Positions 49,461 through 60,600 of a DNA stretch of 64,000 nucleotides are shown piece after piece; position 1 is the first letter of the stretch; each line of letters starts with the position of its first letter. The DNA comes from Verticillium longisporum (lineage: Eukaryota; Ascomycota; Sordariomycetes; Glomerellales; Plectosphaerellaceae): contig JAETXT010000004.1 of assembly GCA_019188255.1 (NCBI GenBank), positions 310,001-374,000 on the forward strand. The letters run 5' to 3'. Made by a program: the position numbers and the translations under genes. Under the pieces are notes generated by a model, which did no database searches, was not told where the DNA came from, and saw only the letters and a program-made list of their open reading frames with translations.

Positions 49461-49567
49461 TAACTGGGTACCTAAGAAGGCAGGAAGTGGGAGGAGATAC
49501 AGCCTCTGGAGGCTCCCTCCTGCATCACACTCTTACCCATCTACAGCCTCCAGAACCAGACGACATC

Positions 49568-50991
49568 ATGGCCGACATGAGCGATGCCGAGCTGCACGAG
49601 ATCTATGACTTTGCCGTCCAGCTCGGCAAGGACGCCGGCGACCTGCTGATGAAGTTCGCCATGGCCCGCTTCACCGGCGGCGCTGTCGGCGAGCAGGCCT
49701 TTGAGGAGAAGGACAACGCCGTCGATATCGTGACCAAGGTCGACCAGGGTGAGCAGGCCGCCTCCTCATGGCAGTGGACTGGCAGTTCCGAGGACTGACG
49801 AGCATAGACATGGAGGCCTTCATCCGCTCGTCCATCGAGAAGAAGTACCCCTCACACGCGTACGTGCCGGTTCTTGGACTGCCTTGTCTCAACAGCACCT
49901 TCTCCCCTTCCCAGACAGCCTCCAGACAGCCCCCTCCGATACTCCTCACTCCCACACACAGTCCACAGACACCATAGACACCACACCACACACACCACAC
50001 ACACCACACACACCACACACACCACACACACCACACACTGACACCCGCAGCTTCCTCGGCGAAGAGTCCTACTCGGCCGGCGCCTCGCGCGACTACCTCA
50101 TCACCGCCGCCCCGACCTGGATCGTCGACCCCCTCGACGGCACCGTCAACTTCACCCACCTGTTCCCCCTCTTCTGCGTCTCCATCGGCTTCGCCCTCCA
50201 CGGCCGCCCCGTCATCGGCGTCATCAACGCCCCCTTCCTGCACCAGCTCTTCACCGCCTGCCGCGGCCGCGGCGCCTGGCTCAACGACACCCAGCCCCTG
50301 CCCCTGCTGCGCGACCCCGGAGTGCCCCCCTTGCCCGCCGCCGCCCCCAAGGGCTGCATCTTTGCCTGCGAGTGGGGCAAGGACCGCCGCGACGTCCCCG
50401 ACGGCAACATGCACCGCAAGGTCGAGAGCTTTGTCAACATGGCCGCCGAGGTTGGCGGCCGCGACGGCAAGGGCGCCATGGTCCACGGCATGCGGAGTCT
50501 TGGGAGGTGAGTCTGCTTGCTCCGAGTCAATGCCTGCGGACGAGTCAATGCCCCCATGCTGACGTGCCAGTGCGACGCTCGATCTGGCCTATACCGCCAT
50601 GGGCGCATTCGACATTTGGTGGGAAGGTGGATGCTGGGAGTGGTGAGTGCTTCCTAACGACTTCACCCATCTCGTCTGACCGCTACAGGGACGTCGCTGC
50701 TGGCATCGCCATCCTCGAGGAGGCCGGCGGTCTCGTCACGACGGCCAACCCACCCGACGACGCGGCGACAGTCGACATTCCCGAGGCCAAGCTGGGCGGC
50801 AGGCTCTACTTGGCCATCAGGTATGCGGCCATCCCAAATGTCTGCCTCTCTTCCCCTAACACGAACGCCACAGGCCTGCGGGACCCTCGGACACCGAAAC
50901 CGGCCGGCAAGGACAGGAGAGGGTCGTCCGCGAGGTCTGGAGGAGGGTCAGGGAGCTGGACTACGCCCGACCCGGTGTGGAATCAAAATAG
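49568..50991 (+). CDS. qutG: Inositol-monophosphatase-like QutG / QA-X
   Basis: Six exons: 49568..49748, 49808..49859, 50051..50506, 50571..50642, 50689..50820 and 50874..50991. All junctions are in phase and give 336 residues. The family signature is complete: AVDIVTKVDQ near the start, GEESY, WIVDPLDGTVNFTH with the metal-binding DPLDGT, GVINAPFLHQLF, and WEWDVAAGIAILEEAGG with the final metal-binding WDxAAG. The fold hydrolyses phosphate esters such as inositol phosphates in a metal-dependent, lithium-sensitive way. In quinate clusters the gene is conserved, but its biochemical role has not been settled. Intron 2 is long (191 bases) because of a CA-rich repeat. The gene ends 129 bases from the LysM gene on the other strand. 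Confidence 0.94.
49981..50038. repeat. 9-base CA-rich repeat inside qutG intron 2
   Basis: About five copies of CCACACACA in a row lie within the second intron of qutG, just before the branch site and acceptor (ACTGACACCCGCAG). Read in frame it would encode TPH repeats, but splice signals on both sides show it is intronic. Confidence 0.9.
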
Positions 50992-51119
50992 ACGCGACGC
51001 AATACCCAATAGTACCTCATCATGTTCACCCGCCCGAAGATTCACGATGAACAGTTGGAAGCTCTCTCATGTCAAGCTGATCAACCTATACAGCCGTCTT
51101 GACCGAATCACCTCAATTC

Positions 51120-52670
51120 TCACAAAACACCAACGCAAAGGTAGCTGTCCGCCCACATCAACGTGCAATCGGCCCCGATCCCCGGGTTCCACTTGACGAG
51201 GTCCGCCAACGACACCTTGTACCGATTTTGAATCGTCGCGCAAATCTGCCCCTTCTCAACGAAATGAAACGTCCTGCACGTCGCCACCATGCCCGGCTGA
51301 ATCGGCGCCGGCGTCACGACACCCTCGCCCGGGTTCGTCGGCGTCGGCGTGAACCCGACGATACCGACGCAGGCGTAGGCGTCGCGCCGCAGCCCGGCGC
51401 AGTTGCTGCCGGCCTGCGGGTTCCACGCGAGGAATTCGGCCACGGGCACGCCGTACCGCGCCGCCACGGTCGAGCAGCGGTCGCCCGAGACGACGAGGTG
51501 GAACTTGTTGCAATGCGACACGAGCGCCGGCTGCGTCGGCTGCGGCGTCGTGATGCCGTTGCCCGGCGTCGTCGGCGTGTGCCCGATGACGGACACGCAC
51601 GCGTAAGCGTTGGGCTTGAGAAAGTTGCAGCCGGCGCCGACGCTTGGGTTCCAGCTGATAAAGTCGGCGAGGCTGATGCCGGCGCTCTGGGCGACGTCGC
51701 CGCACACGTCAAAGGGCTCGATCATGACGAACGCGTCGCAGTTGTCGGCCATCTTGGGCTGTGCCGGCGACGGCGTGGCGATGCCGTTGTCGGGTTGGGT
51801 CGGCGTGTGGCCCCACGTCGACACGCAGGCGTAGGCGTTTCGCCGGAGGCCCGCGCAGTTGCTGCCGGCCTTCGGGTTCCACTGGAGAAACTTGGCCACG
51901 GGAATGCTGTACTTGGCCGCGATGGTCGAGCACCGCTCGCCGGCGACGACGAGGTGAAAGTTGTTGCAGTTGCTGACGAGATCCGGCTGGGTCGGGGCGG
52001 GCGTCTGGAAGTTGGTGCCGGGGTTGGCCGCCGACGGCAGATACCCAATGGTCGAGACGCAGGCGTACGCGTTCGTCTTGAGGCCCTTGCAGCTGCTCAA
52101 GGCACCGGGGTTCCACTTGAGGAACGCATCGGCCGGAATGCCGAACTTGGCAGAAATCGTCGAGCACCTGTCGCCAGACACGACGAGGTGGAACTGGTTG
52201 CAGTTGCTGACGACATCTGGCTGGGCCGGTAGAGGCGTCTGGATGCCGTTGTTCGGGTTCGTCGGCGAGGGCGACCAGCCGATGACGGAGACGCAAGCAT
52301 ACGCATTCGTCTTGAGGCCCTTGCAGCTGCTCAAGGCCGCCGGGTTCCATTCCAGAAACCGGTCCACGGGGATGCCGTACTTGGCAGAAATTGTCGAGCA
52401 CCGATCTCCCGAAACGACGAGATGGAACTGCGCGCAGTTCCTGACGATGCTGGGCTGGACTGGCGACGGGGTCTGGATCCCATTGCCGGCTGTGGTCGTG
52501 CTGGTGGCAGTCACTGTTGACGTGGGCGAGGGGGTCAACGTTGAAATCACCCCTGTCCGGGTGGCAGAGAGGGAGAGAACGGGGTCAGCCTGCCAACGTC
52601 TGCTGGGTCCAGCAGCTGCCGGCCCACCGACGCCGAAAAGGGCGACGATGAAAGCAGTGCTGAACTTCAT
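51120..52670 (-). CDS. Secreted protein with six LysM domains
   Basis: A single exon of 516 residues. It begins with a signal peptide, MKFSTAFIVALFGVGGPAAA, then a short Ser/Thr-rich linker. Six repeats of about 75 residues follow, each with the pattern FHLVVSGDRCSTI, a helix, then WNP and a cysteine-rich ACVS end, separated by proline/threonine linkers such as TPSPAQP. Repeat 4 is divergent (FVMIEPFDVCGDVAQ) and repeat 6 slightly so (FHFVEKGQICATI). LysM modules bind chitin or related N-acetylglucosamine polymers outside the cell. Fungal proteins made only of LysM modules either mask hyphal chitin from plant or animal receptors or act on the fungus's own wall. Which applies here is not visible. 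Repeats 1 and 2 are almost identical, suggesting recent duplication. The ATG at 52670 starts the signal peptide directly; another lies seven codons upstream. Confidence 0.93.
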   Translation of the reverse strand: MKFSTAFIVALFGVGGPAAAGPSRRWQADPVLSLSATRTGVISTLTPSPTSTVTATSTTTAGNGIQTPSPVQPSIVRNCAQFHLVVSGDRCSTISAKYGIPVDRFLEWNPAALSSCKGLKTNAYACVSVIGWSPSPTNPNNGIQTPLPAQPDVVSNCNQFHLVVSGDRCSTISAKFGIPADAFLKWNPGALSSCKGLKTNAYACVSTIGYLPSAANPGTNFQTPAPTQPDLVSNCNNFHLVVAGERCSTIAAKYSIPVAKFLQWNPKAGSNCAGLRRNAYACVSTWGHTPTQPDNGIATPSPAQPKMADNCDAFVMIEPFDVCGDVAQSAGISLADFISWNPSVGAGCNFLKPNAYACVSVIGHTPTTPGNGITTPQPTQPALVSHCNKFHLVVSGDRCSTVAARYGVPVAEFLAWNPQAGSNCAGLRRDAYACVGIVGFTPTPTNPGEGVVTPAPIQPGMVATCRTFHFVEKGQICATIQNRYKVSLADLVKWNPGIGADCTLMWADSYLCVGVL

Positions 52671-54599
52671 AGTGGAGAACGAATTTGACAAGAAAAGGAA
52701 CGCTCGTCGGTACCGTTTGGCGCTACTCTCCTGTGGCTTGATTTCGCCAGAATCTCATGCTTGGAGGGCCTGATGGGATTCAAGTCGACACCGTGAGTAC
52801 TTATACAGCCGTGGCGGCACCTTCAACGGCTTTGCCTAGCGCTAAATAGGCTGCCGAACCAATGTCATCTGGTCAAACCCGTCTCGAAAGAGTCACCTCC
52901 ATCACCGACGGCCTGTATAGGAAGGAGACTCGAGCTCCTCAGCCCTACTGAGGCCCCATACCAGGGACCAGACCGTCCACAGCGGTGCCTCAATTTGGCC
53001 GAGGGCTTCATTGGCTTGCTGCCTGGACACTTGACCCCGAAGGGACCAACTACTGCAGGGGTTATTCCATTTGATGGGACTGGTAGAATGGTGGTGAAGA
53101 TGGGGGTGGGGTTCGTGAGATCCTCTGGCGCTGCGGCGCCGCCTTTGCCGAGATGGTCTCTTTTGGGATGCATCCAATATCCGGGGTGCGGAGGCAGAGG
53201 CTGCACAGATAGGTCAGCTTATGGATAGATAGCGGGTCGATCGTTGACGAAGATGTAGATGTTTGCGCTGCTCGTGGTGAAGGTCTGGGACGAGGGGCGA
53301 GATGAGCAGCGTGAGAGTTGGGTCTGGCTTGCTCGTGAACAGAAAACCTTGCGCCGCCAGAGCAAACAGTCATCTGTCGCGAACTCATTTACGGCGACAT
53401 CTGCCCATTGATCGACTGAGACGGAGCCATCCGCCTTGCACATTTGCAGATAGCAACAAAAAGCATCGCACACATGCCAGCTCGACATCCTGCAGCGCCA
53501 GCTGGCTTCGCTGCCCGACTGGGTGGGGTCGACGCGAGATGGACATGCGACGGACACCTCATTTCGAGCTGCATCATGTACCTCGCCGTAGCAGAGGCTA
53601 GCTCCGCAACGCAGCGCTGTGCCGCAAGGCAGTCGGGCGTCATCTCCTTGGACGGGGTTGACTCGTTTCGGTTGGCTTAAACTGCGCTTCTGGCATTTAG
53701 CCGGCTATGATTCGTTCTCAGGCGGAGGCACAGGCCTATTTTTCATGCAGAGGCATGGGAGTGTGACTGTGTATTTCGGGTGATTTAGACTGTTTTCGCT
53801 GCCTAGAAGGCCAGTTTAAGAGTGAACTGAACATGATGTCTCACTCATGAGCTCCTCCCAGGATCTAGTAGCGTGATTGATGCCGCGTCATTGAGCACTG
53901 GGAGTTTCGGGGATGACAAGACTGTCCGAATGCGAATTAGTGGCATTTTCGTCTGTTGTCTGGTCGAACCTGATAGACGTGGGTGTGGCTTACTTTCGAG
54001 TGCTTACTGAGGTGCGGCTCATAATGAGTAAGTCATGTTCTCATGGGCTTCAAATTCTGGGTATTGCTCTTTTCTCTTGGCATAACCAAGAGTTGCGTTG
54101 TGAGTTGGTGCTCGTGGCATTGAACTCGTTCCAGTGTCGGCATCATTGCAGGATAACTCTGTCAACAGATTGGCCAACAGGGTAGATCCACAGGAGGTAA
54201 ATCGAGTTAAGAGATTAATCGCCGCAAAATGATTGGTTTCAAATGTGAAAACTGTCTTCTGTAAAAACCCATTGCGGCCTGGCAACGCTGGCACCGCCTA
54301 AGGCTGTTCACTTCGTGATCCTTACCAGGAGCTCAACCAGGCAAAACCACTATGACCAGGCACCCAACTGTGCACTGTTGCCATGACCAAACATAACCCA
54401 GGCCGATGCTGACGTAAGGGAGGCAGGATTGGTGTGGCCTGATTCAAGTTGAACCTGTTAGAGGTTAAAGGGAGGAAAGGTGTTGTATTGGGAAGCTATT
54501 CTCTAGGGCAGGAGGGTGCCTGGAACTAAGCTATAGGAGGGAGGTGCTAGGGCATAGGCCACCTAGCATCAGGTGACCGCTAGAAGCCCTAGGCGAATA
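52671..54599. other. Intergenic stretch up to the AT-rich block
   Basis: The LysM promoter should lie in the first several hundred bases. I saw no close match to the quinate activator consensus there. Beyond about 53 kb there are only short frames without domains. Base composition is normal until about 54.59 kb, where it changes abruptly. Confidence 0.6.
54560..54575. repeat. Imperfect palindrome CACCT...AGGTG at the AT-block edge
   Basis: CACCTAGCATCAGGTG, with five-base inverted arms and flanks AGGC/A like those of the sequence at 48011. It lies directly before the switch to AT-rich sequence and could be part of an element end. Confidence 0.35.
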
Positions 54600-56199
54600 C
54601 TACTAATACCCCCCTATAAGCACTATCTAAGGCGTATTAGCTATTACGTCTATAAGAGTCCCTATAGGCACCTCGTAATAGGCCTCTTTCCTAATCTTAG
54701 TACTCTAAAAATATAATCTCCTAGCTAATTAGAAGCCTAGGATTAATATAATAATAATAGCTAATTTAGTTTATATTAATAAAGCGTAATTAGCGAGTAA
54801 ATTCTATATATTTCTCGAAGCTAAGGCCTTTTATAAATCTATTAATAAGTATTTTAGCGGAAAGTATATAGTAAAGCTTAAAATCGTTTACGGTAACGTA
54901 TTCCTAAACTTATTTATATCGAATATCGATATAGCGAGTATATATAATATTAAAAGGGTTAAAAGTAATTATTAGAATATTCTAATTATCTATTAATAAA
55001 ATAAGAGGCCTTAGAATCTATATTTTAAAAGCTACTATAATATCCTTAATCTAGTTTAGAGTAATATTTATAAAAATAAGATTAATAAATTTAGTTTCTA
55101 AGGTATTAAAAGTAATAAATAACTATTTATATAATTTCTAGGCTATAGGGCTATTAATAAAGAAGATCATATATCCTCTTATAGAAATACGATTATAATA
55201 CTCGTTATATAAAATATTATTTATAATAAAGAGCTTAATATTAATATATTTATAATACTTAATTCTAAGCGAGAGGGTGCCTTTAAAGTAGCGAAATATA
55301 TACTTAATAGCTATAAGGTATTTATTAATTAGTTCGCTATTCCCCTTATAGAGCTTTAAGATATTAAAGCTAATATTAAAGCGGGTATTATAATTAAGAT
55401 AATTAAGAATATTTATTATCTCTTAATATTTCTTTAATATTTAAGGATTATATAAAGTAATATCTAGATAAGGAAATAAAGAGCTTAAAGCCTAAAGGGT
55501 CTTAATTAGATTAGCTTTATTAAAGCTAAAATATTATAATATCTTTTAAATATATTTATATTAATATAATAAAGTAAAGCCCTTCTTAGTATTATAGGTA
55601 ATATATATATTAATAAACTTAACGTTATAGCTTTCTCTTTAAAATAATATTTATAATTATCGTAGATATATTTAAGCTAAAATAATTAATAATATTATTC
55701 GTAAATATAGTAGAATACTAGATAGTCTCCTACTATAAATCGTATATTTTCTTTCATACTTTCTTACTTTTAAGCGCTAGCCTTCTATAGCTTAGTCCTA
55801 TAATAGATAAGTTCGTCCTATAACATAAGGGGATCGTAATCCTTATTAGCGCTATTAACTTCGTATACCTATATAAGTATATAGGGCTAGGTCTATCTAA
55901 GCGGAGATTCTTCTTCGCTAGCTTATATATATTTATCCTATTCTATATCGTTTATTAGTCCTATATAAGGAGCTAATTATAGTTCTAAGTAAGTATATTT
56001 ATAGGCTCTTTCCTCGTCTATATTAATTTCCTAGGTCTCGGGTATTATTTATTAAGCCTATTTCTAAATTCGTCTTTCCTTCTTAATAATAATTATTATA
56101 GCTAGGGTTCTATATCCTATAAATACCCTAGGGAACTATCTATTCTATTCCTTATTATCCTTATAAGTTAAGTAATTATCCTAGTAATAGAAGGTCTAG

Positions 56200-57150
56200 T
56201 TAGTTTTAGTATAATCCTAGTATTAAGTATAGTTAAGCTATCGTTTATTTATAGGTTTCTAGGGCTTCTTAGGTTATTAATATTCTCGAGCTATATACCC
56301 GTTTTTACTATAATTATAGTATTTTATATCCTTAAGATCCTTTAATTTACTATATCTAGTATTATCGAGCTCTATAGGTCCTATATAAATAATCTATCCC
56401 TAAGCTATATTAATATAGGGTTTATTATATTAATATTTACGTCCTTAATTAGATTAATAATAAAGAATATAAAGGTTCTATAATCTTATAATAAGCTTTC
56501 GTCCCTTTTCTATTCTATATTTATATTAACGATTATCGATTTTAATAGCTATAGTAATATACTTAGTAAGGGTTTTAAGTCTATCCTCCTAGATAAGGTC
56601 GTCCTTAATAATATCTTTAAATCCTTTATAGAAACGGGCTATAAGAGCGGACTCTATCTAATTAAATCGATTAGCTAAGAATCGAAACTCTATAATATAT
56701 TTAATAATTAGCTTAATCTATTTAAGCTAAAGGATTTTTCTTTTATTTTATTATTCCTCGTCTATATCCTTAAACGCTCCTTTAATAGCTTCTTCGAATA
56801 CGTTTATATTTACGTAGATATCCTAAATAGCCTATTTTATATCTTCTTTCTTAATATAAATAGAATAATCCTTAATAAAGGGTTCGAATTAATATAAAGC
56901 GTCCCCTTTAAAGTAAAAGGAGGCGTTAGCGACCTTCTTACCCTAATACTTAAGTTAGCCCTTATTAGCTTTATAGTATTAATATACTTAAATAATAAAA
57001 GACTAAAATGCTTTAAGGTTATTATCGAATAATTAAAAGGGAAAAGCCTTTATACTTATTCCGCTTTAAAATTATTATATTAAGGCTCGGAGCTATTCAT
57101 TCTCTAAACGGAGCTCCTAAATTATAGTAGCTAAATTATTAATACTATTT
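56200..57150 (-). mobile_element. RIP-mutated retrotransposon gag, minus strand
   Basis: On the minus strand, around 56935 to 56860, the frame reads KVANASFYFKGDALY, then a stop in place of Trp, then FEPFIKDY, matching the capsid part of fungal gypsy-type Gag. About 550 bases further along, near 56326..56285, the zinc knuckle CxxCxxxGHxxxxC survives as YYNYSKNGYIAREY. Each cysteine (TGY) has become tyrosine (TAY) and the histidine (CAY) tyrosine (TAY), all RIP-type transitions. It cannot make a working protein. Its orientation is opposite to the pol region that begins about 500 bases to the right. Confidence 0.75.
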
Positions 57151-57459
57151 CCGATATTATTAATAGATATTATTCCTATAATAAGTATTACTTAATATTA
57201 TAAAGTAAACCTATTAAATAAGAATAATTAAAATATTACGACTTAGTAGCTTCTAAAAAGGGAATACTATTAGAGGGTTAGTGTTACTATTTATAGAAGC
57301 TTAGGTTATAACTCTAAGACGATATAGTATTATAAAGTATTATATACTTATTATAATAGATATAAAGTAAGACTTAGATTAATTACTATCGTAAGAAAGA
57401 ATATATCTATAAATACCGAATACCCGTCCTTATATATCTATTATTCTATCCTTATCGTA

Positions 57460-57660
57460 TTAGGTTAGTAAGTCTATATTAGATAGTTTACCTTTCTTAT
57501 CGTAATCCTATTACTTAGGTTACGGTATAGTTAGTAACCGGATTACTTTAAGAATCGTGATCTAGTTACGGTTATATAAGTGATCCTATGGGTCCGTGCA
57601 GCGCGTCCGATCGCCTACGGGGTGTCCTGCCTAGTATCCTAGTGACGACCGGGCTAGGGC
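57460..57660. other. Less-mutated GC-rich island within the AT-rich block
   Basis: About 57545-57660 contains GTGATCC, ATGGGTCCGTGCAGCG, GGGGTGTCCTGCC and TAGTGACG. It keeps several TG and one CA dinucleotide within a hundred bases, while the kilobases on both sides have almost none. It lies at the junction of the minus-strand gag and plus-strand pol remnants. A short open frame at 57588..57797 spans the island and the start of the pol; it is not a gene. Confidence 0.6.
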
Positions 57661-60600
57661 GTTATAAAGAGCTCTATTACTATATAGTAGAAGGGGAGGC
57701 TATAAGGAGAATTAAGAAATCTATTAGCCTTATAGGGGCTCTAGTATTATTCGTATTAAAGAAGGATAAGAATTTTCGCCTCTATATTAATTATTAGGGT
57801 CTAAATATAATTATTATAAAGAATTAATACCCTCTCCCTTTAATAAGCGAACTTTTAGATTATTTAGTTAGGGTAAAGTATTTCTCTAAAGTAGATATCT
57901 AGGATATTTATTATTAGATTTATATTAAAGAGAATAATTAATAGAAAACTATATTCTAAACTCAATATAAGTACTATAAATATATTATAATACTATTTAA
58001 GCTTATAAATGCCCTTATTATATTCTAGGTATACGTTTACTAAATATTCGCTAGATTATTAGACGATTTCTATATCGTTTACTTAGACGATATCTTAATT
58101 TATTCGAGAATAAGGGAGGAGTATATAGCTTACCTCTAATAAGTCCTTAAGAGACTTCGAGACTTTAAGCTTTTTATAAAATAATTAAAATACTTATTCT
58201 ATTAGGATAAAATAGAATTCTTTAAGTTTATTATCTTTAAGGAAAATATAGCTATAGACTTAAACTATATCTAAGTAATTATTAATTAATAACCCCCTAA
58301 ATCCTTTAAAGATATATAAGTATTCTTAGGATTCGCTAACTTCTATTAATAATTTATTAAAGGATATTCTAAGATAATAGTACCCCTATTAATACTATTA
58401 AAAGGAAGTATTATAGGGGTTAAGAAGGGATTATTTAAATAGTTACTAGAAGTATAGAAGGCGTTTAAGGTATTAAAGCTTACTTTTACTATTATTACGA
58501 TCTTATAATATTAGGATTATATACTCGAAGATCGGGTCGAGATTAATATATCGAATAATATTATTTTAGGGATCTTTAGCTAAAAATATAAGAATAGCTA
58601 GAGACCTATTACCTATTATTCGTAAAAGCTTTTATTAATAGAATAGCGATAAGGGACTAGGTAATAAGAACTATTCGCGATAATAGAAAGCCTAGAATAT
58701 TAGCGCTATTACCTCGAAGGTATAGGTTAAGTCTTTATAGTATTAACCGACTATTAAGCCTTTAAGGGTATTATATAGGCCCTAGCTAGAGACCTTCGGG
58801 GAAAGCTTATATAATAAATATATTAGTTATCGTCTTTTAACTTCGAAATTTAATACTAACCTAGGATTATAAACCTAGCTAATAATCTCTTAAGACGATT
58901 AGACTATATAGGAGAATAAGTATTAGTAAGCGATATACTCCCTATACTATTTAAAAAGCTATAATTAATAGAAGACTTAATTATAGATATTAAGCGAATT
59001 ATTACGAAGATAAAGCTAAAGGATATTATAAATAGAGCTTATATTTAGGCTATCTAGGCGACGCTATAAGGATAGAAGCCTATCCCTATATTAAGAAGAT
59101 ATTATAGCTCTAGGGAAAGGGGGCCCTTACCCTTTAAGCGAAGGGTAATATATATTTACGCTATTATAATAAATAAAGCGGAGAAGAAAGCTTCTTTTTA
59201 ACTTTAAAGCTAAGAAGCTAAGGCTAGAAAGTTAATAGCGATTCGCTAAAGGACCGGAAAAGGGTCTAAGGAATCGATAGAGTCTAGGGTTATTATTCTA
59301 AATTAATATATCCTATATTCTATCGCAAAAGAGCTTATAAAGAATAAAACGGTATTAAGGCCTACCTCTACCCTAGAATTTAAGGACTTAGTTAGAGGAT
59401 TATAGGCTATTAACCCGGGATGCTTTTTTTAGAAGGAGAATACAAGCTAATAAGCTAGAAGAAGGGAAGGTTATATTATAGATAATTAAAGTACCCTCCT
59501 CTTTAAGGGACGATTAATTATCCCTATATAAGGAACGCTCTATAAGGAGCTATTTAAGTAGTACTATAATAACTCTTAAGCGGGATATATAAGGGTAAAT
59601 AAGACCCTTAAGCTATTAATAAGGAAGTTCTATTAAGAAAATATATCTATTAACGTCTACTATTATATCGCTAAATGCCTAATATATTAAGGGACTTAAG
59701 TACCTTAGTATAGACTATATAAGAAGCTATAATTACTATTACTTCTATTTTATCCTTTCTAAGAAATATCTTTAGACTTTATTATAGGCCTAAGCCCTAT
59801 ATTAAAGGATAATAGCCTAGAATACGACTTTATCCTTATAATTATAGACCGATTTATAAAAGCTACCCGGTTCCTAGCTATACGTAAGATATTAATAGTT
59901 ACTAACCTAAATACGATCCTCTATAAGGAAATAGAATATAAGTTCGGGAGCTTAGAAAGTATAATAAATAATAGAGATAAACTCTTTATAAGTAAATTCT
60001 AGGAGGAATTCTATTAAGAAAGAGCGATTTAATGCTATTTCTTTACTGCTTATTACCCTTAGATAGATAGGTAGATTAAGAGAACCTATTAAACGCTAGA
60101 AAAATACCTTTACTATATTAGCGATTAAGCGCTAAAAGAATAGCTATACTACTTAAAAGAAGTAGAGTTCTTATATAATAATAGTATATATAGTGTTATT
60201 AATATCTCTCTATTTAAAGCCTTATATAGGTATTACTTTAGAATAGTTAATTATATAGCTCTAAGAAAGGATATAAAAGTCTAGAGCATAAAGGAAAAGA
60301 TCGAGAAAATTATAATTATTCGCTAAATAGTTAACGAAAACTAATAGTATATAGTACGTACTTAAGCCTTCTATTATAATAAAAGGTATACGCTAAAAAC
60401 CTTTAATATTAGGGATATTATAGGATTCTCTATTAAGAATTTCTAGTTTAAAGCGTATTAGAAGCTAATATTATAATATATCTAAATCTAGATTATAGAA
60501 TAGGTAAACGAATAAGCTTATTATATAATATTCCCCGAGACTTATTCTAGAATATATAATATCTTCCCCGTCTCTTCCCTAGAGCTATAATATAATTTCT

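Larger units (their letters stand above)
48612..49567. promoter_or_regulatory. Divergent promoter of qutE and qutG
   Basis: A 956-base gap between two divergent cluster genes. It contains two candidate activator sites (48891 and 48954). It is also unusually repetitive: three GAGGTCTGA copies near 48664, two AGTACGGCCAGGATG copies near 48777, two CAGATCTGCGCTGCAGCC-like copies near 48977, and the 15-base array at 49386. Confidence 0.65.

Noticed and set aside
49749..50050. Coding TPH repeat in qutG
   Set aside because: GT/AG sites with a branch point flank it, and removing it gives the conserved phosphatase sequence.
52671..53300. Quinate activator site upstream of the LysM gene
   Set aside because: No 16-mer close to the consensus was seen, so shared regulation is not supported by sequence.
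57588..57797. A 69-codon frame in the AT-rich block considered as a small gene
   Set aside because: Its C-terminal half is the start of the gypsy reverse transcriptase (VLFVLKKDKNFRLYINY); the rest is the GC-rich island.
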